Source: JBMOLK01 sp049325575 (lineage in GTDB: Bacteria > Bacillota > Clostridia > Acetivibrionales > Acetivibrionaceae). Taken from it: a DNA stretch of 21,068 nucleotides. A model generated the notes under the pieces. That model worked only from the letters and a program-made list of their open reading frames with translations, was not told where the DNA came from and did no database searches. The DNA lies in contig JBMOLK010000042.1 in assembly GCA_049325575.1 (NCBI GenBank), forward strand, positions 1 through 21,068, given 5' to 3'. Each line of letters starts with the position of its first letter. The first letter of the stretch is position 1. A program made the position numbers and the translations under genes. This document shows positions 9,041 to 15,207 of the stretch, piece by piece.

Positions 9041-9478
9041 CTACTGCTGACTGTTTAACAAACCTTTTAGTATGTTTAAACCATCGATTATTTTCTCGAT
9101 TTCTTGGGGTGTAGCTTTATCTAATAAGCTTTTAAAATTCTCTTCAGCCCTTTTATGAAAATCCAGGTGCATATCTTCAGATTTCGGAGAAAGACTTACA
9201 TAAACGATCCTTTTATCTTCTTCACTTCTTGTTCTTTCTACTATCTGCTGCTTTTCCAATCTATCAACAATGCCGGATACTGTACTATTTGACAGATTAA
9301 GCTTGCTGCTTAGCTCACTAATCTTCATTTTACCGAATCTCATTAGCGTCCTGATAACCATGCTTTGAGGCAGGGTTATCCCTATATCCTCAAACCCCTT
9401 GCGTATGTTTAACTTCAAAATTTTCCCAACTTCAATAAAAAGTCTTGTGACCTCTACTTTCCTATTATCTAATTCCAC
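9041..9478 (-). CDS. MarR family transcriptional regulator
   Basis: The 145-residue product has the MarR architecture: a dimerising N-terminal helix, a winged helix-turn-helix (KISELSSKLNLSNSTVSGIV) and a wing region with the family's typical D/K-R pattern (TRSEEDKRIVYVSLS), then C-terminal dimer helices. The start is GTG at 9478-9476, preceded by AAGGGGTG with good spacing. It is the first gene of the exporter operon. Two operator-like dyads lie between its promoter and its start codon, so it most likely represses itself and the exporter until a ligand, perhaps a transported compound, releases it. The ligand is unknown. Confidence 0.92.
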   Translation of the reverse strand: MELDNRKVEVTRLFIEVGKILKLNIRKGFEDIGITLPQSMVIRTLMRFGKMKISELSSKLNLSNSTVSGIVDRLEKQQIVERTRSEEDKRIVYVSLSPKSEDMHLDFHKRAEENFKSLLDKATPQEIEKIIDGLNILKGLLNSQQ

Positions 9479-9528
9479 CTTCTCACCCCTTCTTATAAAC
9501 GAATAAATGAGTAGAGTTTAAGCAAAAC

Positions 9529-9543
9529 ATTTCGCATAGAAAT
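9529..9543. promoter_or_regulatory. Second MarR-type operator, ATTTC-N5-GAAAT
   Basis: ATTTC (9529-9533) and GAAAT (9539-9543) are 5-bp inverted arms around GCATA. The site shares both arms with the perfect palindrome that abuts it, and lies in the transcribed leader of the MarR gene. Read together the two are a tandem array, which suggests two bound dimers. Confidence 0.55.
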
Positions 9544-9560
9544 ATTTCGTATACGAAATA
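9543..9560. promoter_or_regulatory. Perfect 18-bp palindromic MarR-type operator
   Basis: TATTTCGTATACGAAATA equals its own reverse complement. It begins directly next to the -10 element of the minus-strand promoter and covers the expected transcription start near 9554. Size, symmetry and placement are those of a MarR operator; that this particular MarR protein binds it is an inference. Confidence 0.75.
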
Positions 9561-9589
9561 ATTATATTCCTGCCTCCTGTTATTGTCAA
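9561..9589 (-). promoter_or_regulatory. Consensus sigma-A promoter of the marR-exporter operon
   Basis: On the minus strand there is TTGACA (9589-9584), exactly 17 nt, then TATAAT (9566-9561). Both hexamers match the consensus at all six positions. A promoter this strong fits control by a repressor bound at the adjacent palindrome. Confidence 0.88.
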
Positions 9590-9612
9590 GGGTGCCTATC
9601 TTAATTTTATAT

Positions 9613-9639
9613 TTAATTTGCAGCGGTAAATGCCGATAT
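9613..9639 (+). promoter_or_regulatory. Sigma-D (flagellar sigma) type promoter for yvyF
   Basis: TTAA (9613-9616), 15 nt, then GCCGATAT (9632-9639). The -10 matches the Bacillus sigma-D consensus GCCGATAT exactly; the -35 has one change from TAAA. It points to yvyF with a leader of about 210 nt. The same TTAA-15-GNCGATAT arrangement occurs upstream of flgM. Confidence 0.6.
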
Positions 9640-9657
9640 ATAGTTAAGAGAACTATA
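9639..9657. repeat. Inverted repeat at the start point of the sigma-D-type promoter
   Basis: TATAGTT (9639-9645) and AACTATA (9651-9657) are perfect 7-bp arms around AAGAG. The dyad covers the expected +1 of the promoter ending at 9639, the position of a repressor site. It has no sequence likeness to the ATTTC...GAAAT sites, so another factor would be expected. Confidence 0.4.
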
Positions 9658-9662
9658 AACAA

Positions 9663-9691
9663 ATGACAGCTTGCCATAAATTTGATATAAT
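9663..9691 (+). promoter_or_regulatory. Sigma-A type promoter for yvyF
   Basis: ATGACA (9663-9668), exactly 17 nt, then TATAAT (9686-9691); one mismatch in the -35 and none in the -10. A second TATAAT follows directly at 9692-9697. It lies downstream of the sigma-D-type element on the same strand. Confidence 0.55.
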
Positions 9692-9798
9692 TATAATGTA
9701 AGCATTTATAGGTAATGACGATTCTCATCCACTTTATTCTGACTACAGCAGGTACCTTTAATGAATGCAGTTAAGCTAGAATTAGCTGGAACTAAGAG

Positions 9799-9824
9799 GC
9801 TGAAGCAGTCTTGATTTCTTCAGC
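9799..9824 (+). other. Hairpin in the yvyF leader
   Basis: GCTGAAG (9799-9805) and CTTCAGC (9818-9824) form a perfect 7-bp stem with a 12-nt loop. A smaller 5-bp hairpin (AGCTA-GAAT-TAGCT, 9774-9787) lies just upstream. Neither is followed by a T tract, so they are not terminators. They end about 20 nt before the ribosome binding site of yvyF and could affect its translation or the stability of the leader. I see nothing else between the promoters and yvyF. Confidence 0.35.
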
Positions 9825-9858
9825 AGGAAGTTTAATACTAAGACCAGGAGGTATTGGT

Positions 9859-10281
9859 ATGCCGGATGTAAGAAACTGCAAAATATGTGGGAAAATATAT
9901 AATTATATTGGAGGTTCGCCGGTTTGTCAGGATTGCAGACAGCAGGATGAGGCAGATTTTAAAAGAGTGAAGGAATACTTGTATGATCATCCTGGAGCTA
10001 CTATATTTGAAGTGTCTAAAGAGTTGGAGGTCAGTGTACAAAAAATCAAGGGATATTTAAAGGAAGGGCGGCTTGAAATTGTTGGCGAAGAAGGGAATAT
10101 GATACTAGAGTGTGAAAGCTGTGGTAAGTCTATAAAGACCGGGCGTTTCTGCAATGATTGCGCCAAAGGTCTTGCCAATGACATTAAGTCTACAGCCGAC
10201 CAGATAAACAAAACAATAACTGAAGACCTGGCTGCCAAAAGAAATGCAGGAATGAAGTACCTTAACAAAAACGATAAGTAG
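9859..10281 (+). CDS. yvyF: Flagellar operon protein YvyF (zinc ribbon - HTH - zinc ribbon)
   Basis: This 140-residue protein matches the YvyF/TIGR03826-type flagellar operon protein in layout and in place before flgM. It has one zinc ribbon with C7, C10, C23 and C26, a helix-turn-helix-like segment around residues 47-73 (TIFEVSKELEVSVQKIKGYL), and a second zinc ribbon with C85, C88, C98 and C101. The exact function is not settled; in Bacillus it is linked to control of flgM. I chose ATG 9859 because AGGAGG at 9846-9851 fits it; an in-frame ATG at 9811 has no such site. A terminator follows it, and flgM has its own promoter-like element. Confidence 0.88.
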   Translation: MPDVRNCKICGKIYNYIGGSPVCQDCRQQDEADFKRVKEYLYDHPGATIFEVSKELEVSVQKIKGYLKEGRLEIVGEEGNMILECESCGKSIKTGRFCNDCAKGLANDIKSTADQINKTITEDLAAKRNAGMKYLNKNDK

Positions 10282-10298
10282 ATAATATACCATTAGGC

Positions 10299-10331
10299 GC
10301 TGTCTTCCGGTATAGTGGGAGGCAGCTTTTT
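10299..10331 (+). terminator. Intrinsic terminator after yvyF
   Basis: GCTGTCTTCC (10299-10308) pairs with GGGAGGCAGC (10317-10326) over ten pairs, two of them G-U, with an 8-nt loop and a five-T tract. It separates yvyF from flgM. Confidence 0.85.
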
Positions 10332-10386
10332 ATGTATAGCTGCAAAATTATTTCCAGAACCTGCTATCAAAAAATTTAATTATTTG

Positions 10387-10413
10387 TTAACTTATTTTTT
10401 GAAATGACGATAT
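10387..10413 (+). promoter_or_regulatory. Sigma-D type promoter for flgM
   Basis: TTAA (10387-10390), 15 nt, then GACGATAT (10406-10413), one mismatch to GCCGATAT. It has the same spacing and the same -35 as the element before yvyF. Placement just after a terminator and about 90 nt before flgM supports it. Confidence 0.5.
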
Positions 10414-10451
10414 TATTAGTGAGACGAAAAAAACCTTAACCAATGATAAAG

Positions 10452-10471
10452 TTAATACTTTAAAGTGTTAA
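10452..10471. repeat. 20-bp near-perfect dyad upstream of flgM
   Basis: TTAATACTTTAAAGTGTTAA is palindromic except for one T/G pair. It can be read as TAATACT-N4-AGTGTTA. It lies between the sigma-D-type promoter and the ribosome binding site of flgM. A dyad with the same half-site and spacing occurs at 17507-17524. It could be an operator; AT-rich background makes chance possible. Confidence 0.4.
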
Positions 10472-10504
10472 TATATAAAGAATTTAAGAAGGTGAGTGGT
10501 AATT

Positions 10505-10792
10505 ATGAAAATCTGGGGGGAAATCCCAAAGGTCACTGGAGTTTACGACAAACAGAAAAATGTAAACAAAGTTGACAAAACAAGAAATGTGGCTTCAAAG
10601 AAAGATGTAGTATCCATTTCAAATCAGGCTAAAGACTTTCAAACAGTAATGAAAGCGCTAAGAGACGTACCTGATATACGAAAGGACAAAGTAGAGGGCA
10701 TAAAGGAAAGGTACGAAGCCGGAGATTACGAAGTAAAAGAAACGGACATTGCTGACAAGATACTAAAGTCTATAGCCGATAAAAAAGCGTAG
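10505..10792 (+). CDS. flgM: Anti-sigma factor FlgM
   Basis: The 95-residue product has the FlgM layout: a polar, likely disordered N-terminal half and a C-terminal half that ends in the conserved helix pattern (DIRKDKVEGIKERYEAGDYE, then a DIADKIL segment). FlgM binds the flagellar sigma factor (SigD/FliA) and holds it inactive until the hook is complete. In Gram-positive bacteria the way it is cleared is less clear than in Salmonella. The ATG at 10505 is served by AAGAAGGTGAG at 10487-10497; a GTG at 10496 lies inside that site and is unlikely. If the sigma-D-type promoter at 10387 is real, FlgM is part of a negative feedback loop. Confidence 0.93.
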   Translation: MKIWGEIPKVTGVYDKQKNVNKVDKTRNVASKKDVVSISNQAKDFQTVMKALRDVPDIRKDKVEGIKERYEAGDYEVKETDIADKILKSIADKKA

Positions 10793-10817
10793 AATGGTCT
10801 GATATTTGCGGGTTAAC

Positions 10818-10844
10818 GCGGGAAATTTATCCCAAGTTTCCCGC
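10818..10844 (+). other. Intercistronic hairpin between flgM and flgN
   Basis: GCGGGAAA (10818-10825) and TTTCCCGC (10837-10844) form a perfect 8-bp stem with an 11-nt loop. AATAAATTT follows instead of a T tract, so this is at best a weak terminator. It may be an attenuator, a processing site or a stabiliser that sets the ratio of FlgM to downstream products. Confidence 0.5.
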
Positions 10845-10897
10845 AATAAATTTATGAAAAGGTTATCCTGTGACTATAAATTCGGGTGGTGTATTTT

Positions 10898-11398
10898 ATG
10901 AACAGTCAGAAGATAAGTGATTTGATTAATGTACTTGATCAGGAAGCCAGGATTTATGAGGATATATTGAAAATATCAAAAAATAAGACAGACATCATAA
11001 TAAAAGGAAAAGTAAGTGAGCTTGAAAACATAACAAAGCTTGAGCAATCTCTTATTCTAAAGATGGGCAAACTGGAAAATATAAGGGAAAGTCTGGTAGG
11101 AGAGATATCTGCTCTATTAAATATCAATCCTTCAGAAATAACAGTCTCAGAGCTGCTTAAGTATCTTGACAATGATCAGGCAAAAAGGCTTCAAGCATAT
11201 AGAGACAGTATGGCAGATATGTTAAAAGAGCTTAAAAACACCAATGAACTTAACTCAAAGCTTATAAAAAATTCTATTGATTATATAGATTTCTCAATAA
11301 ATATTCTATCAAATACCCAAACAGACGGTAATAATTACAGCAAATCAGGACAGGTGAGGGAAGCTAAGAAGAAGACCTATTTTGACGTAAAATTGTAA
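10898..11398 (+). CDS. flgN: Flagellar export chaperone FlgN
   Basis: This all-helical, charged protein of 166 residues matches FlgN/YvyG by size, by coiled-coil character (long heptad-like stretches such as ISDLINVLDQEARIYEDILK) and by its fixed place between flgM and flgK. FlgN is the cytoplasmic chaperone that keeps FlgK and FlgL export-ready. With two FlgK paralogues and FlgL downstream it would have three clients here. I chose ATG 10898 because GGGTGGTG at 10884-10891 fits it; the upstream in-frame GTG at 10886 lies inside that site. flgK follows after 19 nt. Confidence 0.9.
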   Translation: MNSQKISDLINVLDQEARIYEDILKISKNKTDIIIKGKVSELENITKLEQSLILKMGKLENIRESLVGEISALLNINPSEITVSELLKYLDNDQAKRLQAYRDSMADMLKELKNTNELNSKLIKNSIDYIDFSINILSNTQTDGNNYSKSGQVREAKKKTYFDVKL

Positions 11399-11417
11399 AA
11401 TACTTGGAGGGAGCAGT

Positions 11418-13493
11418 ATGGCTGTAGGTTTTGCCAGTTTTGAAATAGCAAGATCAGGTATGTTTGTAAATGAGCGAGCCTTATTTGTGACAGGACATAA
11501 TATTTCCAATGTTAATACTCCAGGGTATGTAAGGCAGCAGGCTATGATTACCACCGGTCCGTACCAGGATGTAGATGGTAAGTACCAGCTTGGACTTGGG
11601 GCTGACATACAGCAGATAAGACAGATAAGGCATCTTTTTCTTGACAGTATTTACAGAAGAGAAAGTACAACTTTAGGATACTGGGAAGCAAGGAATAAAA
11701 CCTTCCAGGATGTACAATCAATTCTCGGTGAGCCTATGGGCAGTGGAATTCAGAATGTAATGAATCAGTTCTGGGATTCCTGGCAGGAACTTTCCAAGGA
11801 ACCGGACAGCCTTACGGTAAGGGCCCTGGTTCGCCAAAGGGGAGGGGCTCTTGTCCATCAAATCAACCATATCGGATCCCAGTTAGATAAGCTGCAGAAT
11901 GACCTGAATTCGGAAATCAGGGTGCGAATAGATGAAGTAAACAATATAACCAGACAAATAGCAAGCTTAAACCTTGAAATATTGAAGGTGGAAGTTTCAA
12001 GAGATACTGCAAATGACTTCCGTGACCAGAGAAATTCTCTTGTAGACAGGCTATCAAAGCTTGTTAATGTGGAAGTAACCGAGATGCAGGATGGCCAGCT
12101 TGACATAACGCTTGGAGGATATTTTCTAGTAACTAAAGGAGAGAGTAAAAATCTTTACGCAGCAGAAAGTAAAGCAGGAGGGTTGTTCTATGTCCCCAAG
12201 CTCCAAGGGACAGATATTGAAGTGCCTATCAAAAGCGGTATAGTAAAAGGTCTTATGGAGTCAAGGGGGGAGGTTTTAGGTTCCAGCGGAAGTATACAAA
12301 ACGGTACCCCTAATACAAAGGCTGATATAGTTTTTGCAATTGATGTGTCAAATACCAGTACTTCCTATCTTTCAAATATTCAAGCTTCAATAAACCAGTA
12401 TGTAGATGAAATGAAGAGAAAAGGAATTGACTATAACCTAAGGCTTATTACTTACGGCAGCACCGTATTGTCAAATACCAGCTATGGTAATGATACTGCC
12501 GCATTTCTAAGCGGTGTAAGCTCACTAACCACCACCGCCGATACCGGTAATAACTTCGGGGATGTTGTGACGGCCCTAAACGGTATAACTGGTTTTAGGC
12601 CGGAGGCCAACAGGTATGCTGTCGTTTTTACCGGAGAAAGTATAGGAGGAGACAGCGGAGCAGGTTCAAGTATCACGGATGCAGCAGCAAACGGTTATGC
12701 AGATATACTAAATTCAAAGGGTATTAAAACCTCAGTGGTTACTGACAGCAACTATTTTACCACAGGCGCTCCTGCAGGCGAAACAGCGGGATGGCAGATA
12801 ATAAGCAACGGGACGGGCGGCAGCCTGTATGATATAAATTCAGCTGACTACGATGCGCTTATGACCGATATAAACAACGGAATTAACACTGACGTAAACA
12901 AAGGGATCAGTGTTGTACAGGACTCAAATAATATTTTGCCGGACTTAAGAAAGAGGCTTAACGCTCTAATCAATATAATGGTGAGGGAAGTAAACTACCT
13001 TCATTCAAGCGGAAAGACACTTGGTAACCCACCAGTAGACGGGCAGGACTTTTTTACGGTTATCAACCCGGCATATCCTATGGAAATGGGTAATATAAAG
13101 CTAAATGACAATCTTTTAAACCTAAACAACATAGTTGCATCAAAGAGCGGAGCAAGCGGGGATAACACCATTGCACTTAAGATAGCAAACCTAAGAGGGG
13201 TTGACATGATCAGTGAGACCAAAGGTATTCTTAGTACCGATGACTATTACCAGTCAATAATATTAAGTGTAGGTAACGGTGGATCAGAGGCTGACAGAAT
13301 ATCTGAAAACCAGAAAAAACTGGTGCTCTCGGCTGACTCACACAGACAGTCTGTAATGGGAGTTTCCATGGATGAAGAGGTATCAAACATGATGAAGTAT
13401 AAGTTTGCCTACAGCGCTTCATCAAGAACTATTAATGTTGTGGATGAAATGCTTGAGACTATAATAATGAGAATGGGATTGGCAGGTAGGTGA
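11418..13493 (+). CDS. flgK: Flagellar hook-associated protein FlgK with an inserted VWA-like domain
   Basis: FlgK forms the first junction ring between hook and filament. The ends are ordinary: N-terminal HNISNVNTPGYVRQ and a C-terminal coiled region with VSMDEEVSNMMKYKFAYSAS. The usual helical hairpin is split after GLMESRGEV by about 190 residues (roughly 300-490) and resumes as ILPDLRKRLN. The insert reads as a von Willebrand factor A fold. It starts with DIVFAIDVSNTS, where D309, S311 and T313 match a DxSxS/T metal site, has TGNNFGDVV at 376-384, VVFTGES at 402-408 where the usual TDG aspartate is missing, and ends with GTGGSLYDI. The 691-residue length is far above that of a simple FlgK. 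The likely role is surface-exposed binding at the hook-filament junction. The start has GGAGGG at 11405-11410. A second flgK follows after 6 nt. Confidence 0.93.
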   Translation: MAVGFASFEIARSGMFVNERALFVTGHNISNVNTPGYVRQQAMITTGPYQDVDGKYQLGLGADIQQIRQIRHLFLDSIYRRESTTLGYWEARNKTFQDVQSILGEPMGSGIQNVMNQFWDSWQELSKEPDSLTVRALVRQRGGALVHQINHIGSQLDKLQNDLNSEIRVRIDEVNNITRQIASLNLEILKVEVSRDTANDFRDQRNSLVDRLSKLVNVEVTEMQDGQLDITLGGYFLVTKGESKNLYAAESKAGGLFYVPKLQGTDIEVPIKSGIVKGLMESRGEVLGSSGSIQNGTPNTKADIVFAIDVSNTSTSYLSNIQASINQYVDEMKRKGIDYNLRLITYGSTVLSNTSYGNDTAAFLSGVSSLTTTADTGNNFGDVVTALNGITGFRPEANRYAVVFTGESIGGDSGAGSSITDAAANGYADILNSKGIKTSVVTDSNYFTTGAPAGETAGWQIISNGTGGSLYDINSADYDALMTDINNGINTDVNKGISVVQDSNNILPDLRKRLNALINIMVREVNYLHSSGKTLGNPPVDGQDFFTVINPAYPMEMGNIKLNDNLLNLNNIVASKSGASGDNTIALKIANLRGVDMISETKGILSTDDYYQSIILSVGNGGSEADRISENQKKLVLSADSHRQSVMGVSMDEEVSNMMKYKFAYSASSRTINVVDEMLETIIMRMGLAGR

Positions 13494-13499
13494 TAAATA

Positions 13500-15125
13500 A
13501 TGAGAGAAGGATTTTTTGGTCTTAATGTTGCAGTTAGAGGACTTTATACATCTCAAAGGAATCTTGATGTAATAAACCACAACCTTAATAATGTTAATAC
13601 ACCCGGCTATTCAAGGCAGAAAACCATTCAGGTTGCATCAAGACCCATGCCCATATATGATGGAACAGGTATGGTTGGAACAGGCTCTGATGTTACTGCA
13701 GTAGAAAGGATCAGGGATGAATACCTTGATTTTAAATATTGGAGTGAAAATGTATCATTTGGAGAGTGGGAAAGCAAAAGGGCCCTGCTGGCTGATATGG
13801 AAGTTACCTTCAATGAGCCTTCGGACAGCGGCTTTAACAAAATATTGGACGAATTTTTCGGTTCGCTCCAGGAGCTGGCAAAGGATCCTGACAGTGAAGC
13901 TGTAAGAGCCCTAGTAAGAGAACGCGGAGTCACTGTTGCAAAATACTTCAACAGCGTAGCTACTCATTTTGAGAAGCTTCAAACAGATATTAACTACAGG
14001 ATAAACACTAAAGTTACCGAGGTAAACTCTTTAGGTACGCAAATTCAGCAGTTAAACAGGCAGATATACAGTGCAGAGCTGGATGGAAATACTGCAAATG
14101 ACCTAAGGGACCAAAGGGCCCTTCTTATAGACAAGCTTTCTAAGATTATAAATATTGAAGCCAATGAAGTAGTGGCAGGTAAGCTACCAAGTGGAAAAGA
14201 CGATAAGAGGCTGGTCATAACCATGAGCGGAAAGGCGTTCATTGATCACTACAATCTTAGTAAACTGGCTGTTGAACAAAGAACTGCCAAGCTTAATCCC
14301 GACGAAGATGTTTCATATCTTTACAATGTTAAATGGGAAGACGGAAACAGTCTTAAAATAAGGGGAGGAGAATTAAAAGGGTATCTTGATATAAGGGATG
14401 GAAATGACGGTGACAATGGAAGCCCTCTTTATAAAGGTATCCCCTTCTATGTGAAGAAGCTGAACCAATTTGTTCGTACCATTGCAATGGCATTTAATGA
14501 GGGATACATTGACAATAACACTAATGGAATAATAGAAGCTGGAGAAGATGGTGCAGGTCATACAGACGGGTACGGTATTGACCCGGATGGTTCCGGGCCC
14601 CTTACTGCGGCTACAGGAATAAGGTTTTTTACCATGCTGGGGACTGGAAATAAGCCGATTAATTCTACGGACTTTATAAACGGAGCAGGAACAATTGCCG
14701 ATATAGTAAACAGGTATAAAAACATAACAGCCAAGAATTTTGCAGTAAGCAGCGACATAATGGGAGACTTCAATAAAATAGCGGCTTCAAATAACCCTAA
14801 TGAAGTAGGGAATATTGTTAACCTGAACAAGCTTTTAAAGATGAGAAATAACACACATATGTTTTCAGAGGGTGCCCCTGAAGACTTTATGAAATCCATA
14901 GCTACTACGCTGGGAATAGATTCACAGCAGGCTATAAGAATTTCATCAAACCAAAGTGCCATAGTAAAACAAATTGAAAACCGCAGACTATCTGACTCTG
15001 GGGTATCTATAGACGAAGAAATGGCAAACCTGGTAAAACACCAGCATGCATATACTGCTGCAGCAAAAATGGTTACTACAATGACCGAGTTATACGATAT
15101 ACTCATAAACAGGGTAGGGCTGTAA
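13500..15125 (+). CDS. flgK: Second flagellar hook-associated protein FlgK paralogue with EF-hand-like loops
   Basis: The 541-residue product has the complete FlgK ends, HNLNNVNTPGYSRQ near the N terminus and VSIDEEMANLVKHQHAYTAA near the C terminus, and so is not a decayed copy. It lacks the VWA-like insert of its neighbour. Instead its central variable region is rich in Asp, Asn and Gly. DNNTNGIIEAGE (338-349) fits the 12-residue EF-hand loop pattern (Asp1, Asn3, Asn5, Gly6, Ile8, Glu12), and DPDGSGPLTAAT from D361 fits it less well. Calcium binding is therefore possible. The gap to the upstream flgK is 6 nt, so translation is likely coupled. Two FlgK proteins could share one ring or serve different conditions. 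Confidence 0.93.
   Translation: MREGFFGLNVAVRGLYTSQRNLDVINHNLNNVNTPGYSRQKTIQVASRPMPIYDGTGMVGTGSDVTAVERIRDEYLDFKYWSENVSFGEWESKRALLADMEVTFNEPSDSGFNKILDEFFGSLQELAKDPDSEAVRALVRERGVTVAKYFNSVATHFEKLQTDINYRINTKVTEVNSLGTQIQQLNRQIYSAELDGNTANDLRDQRALLIDKLSKIINIEANEVVAGKLPSGKDDKRLVITMSGKAFIDHYNLSKLAVEQRTAKLNPDEDVSYLYNVKWEDGNSLKIRGGELKGYLDIRDGNDGDNGSPLYKGIPFYVKKLNQFVRTIAMAFNEGYIDNNTNGIIEAGEDGAGHTDGYGIDPDGSGPLTAATGIRFFTMLGTGNKPINSTDFINGAGTIADIVNRYKNITAKNFAVSSDIMGDFNKIAASNNPNEVGNIVNLNKLLKMRNNTHMFSEGAPEDFMKSIATTLGIDSQQAIRISSNQSAIVKQIENRRLSDSGVSIDEEMANLVKHQHAYTAAAKMVTTMTELYDILINRVGL
14677..14704 (+). promoter_or_regulatory. Possible sigma-D promoter inside flgK2, directed at flgL
   Basis: TAAA (14677-14680), 16 nt, then GCCGATAT (14697-14704). 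Both elements match the sigma-D consensus fully with an accepted spacing. It lies inside the coding region about 500 nt before flgL. The bases also encode ordinary residues (Ala-Asp-Ile), so chance is a real alternative. Confidence 0.3.
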
Positions 15126-15207
15126 GCCTAAGAAAATTCGGCCCGTGAAGCTTTATTTCAGCAATACTATTTATAAGGGGTAAGAGATAGCAGTATGGAG
15201 GGGTAAT

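Noticed and set aside
9483..9728. Open frame on the - strand upstream of marR
   Set aside because: It covers the strong promoter and both operators and its translation looks like random AT-rich sequence.
9799..9824. Riboswitch in the yvyF leader
   Set aside because: Two small hairpins are present but no known aptamer consensus and no terminator or sequestered ribosome binding site can be drawn.
14511..14616. Dockerin-like repeat in the second FlgK
   Set aside because: The loop fits an EF-hand pattern, but the paired 22-residue repeats and following helices of a dockerin are absent, so only calcium-loop likeness is claimed.
14558..15106. Open frame of about 182 codons on the - strand opposite the end of flgK2
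   Set aside because: The plus strand here encodes the conserved FlgK C terminus; the reverse frame has no recognisable motif or start signal.
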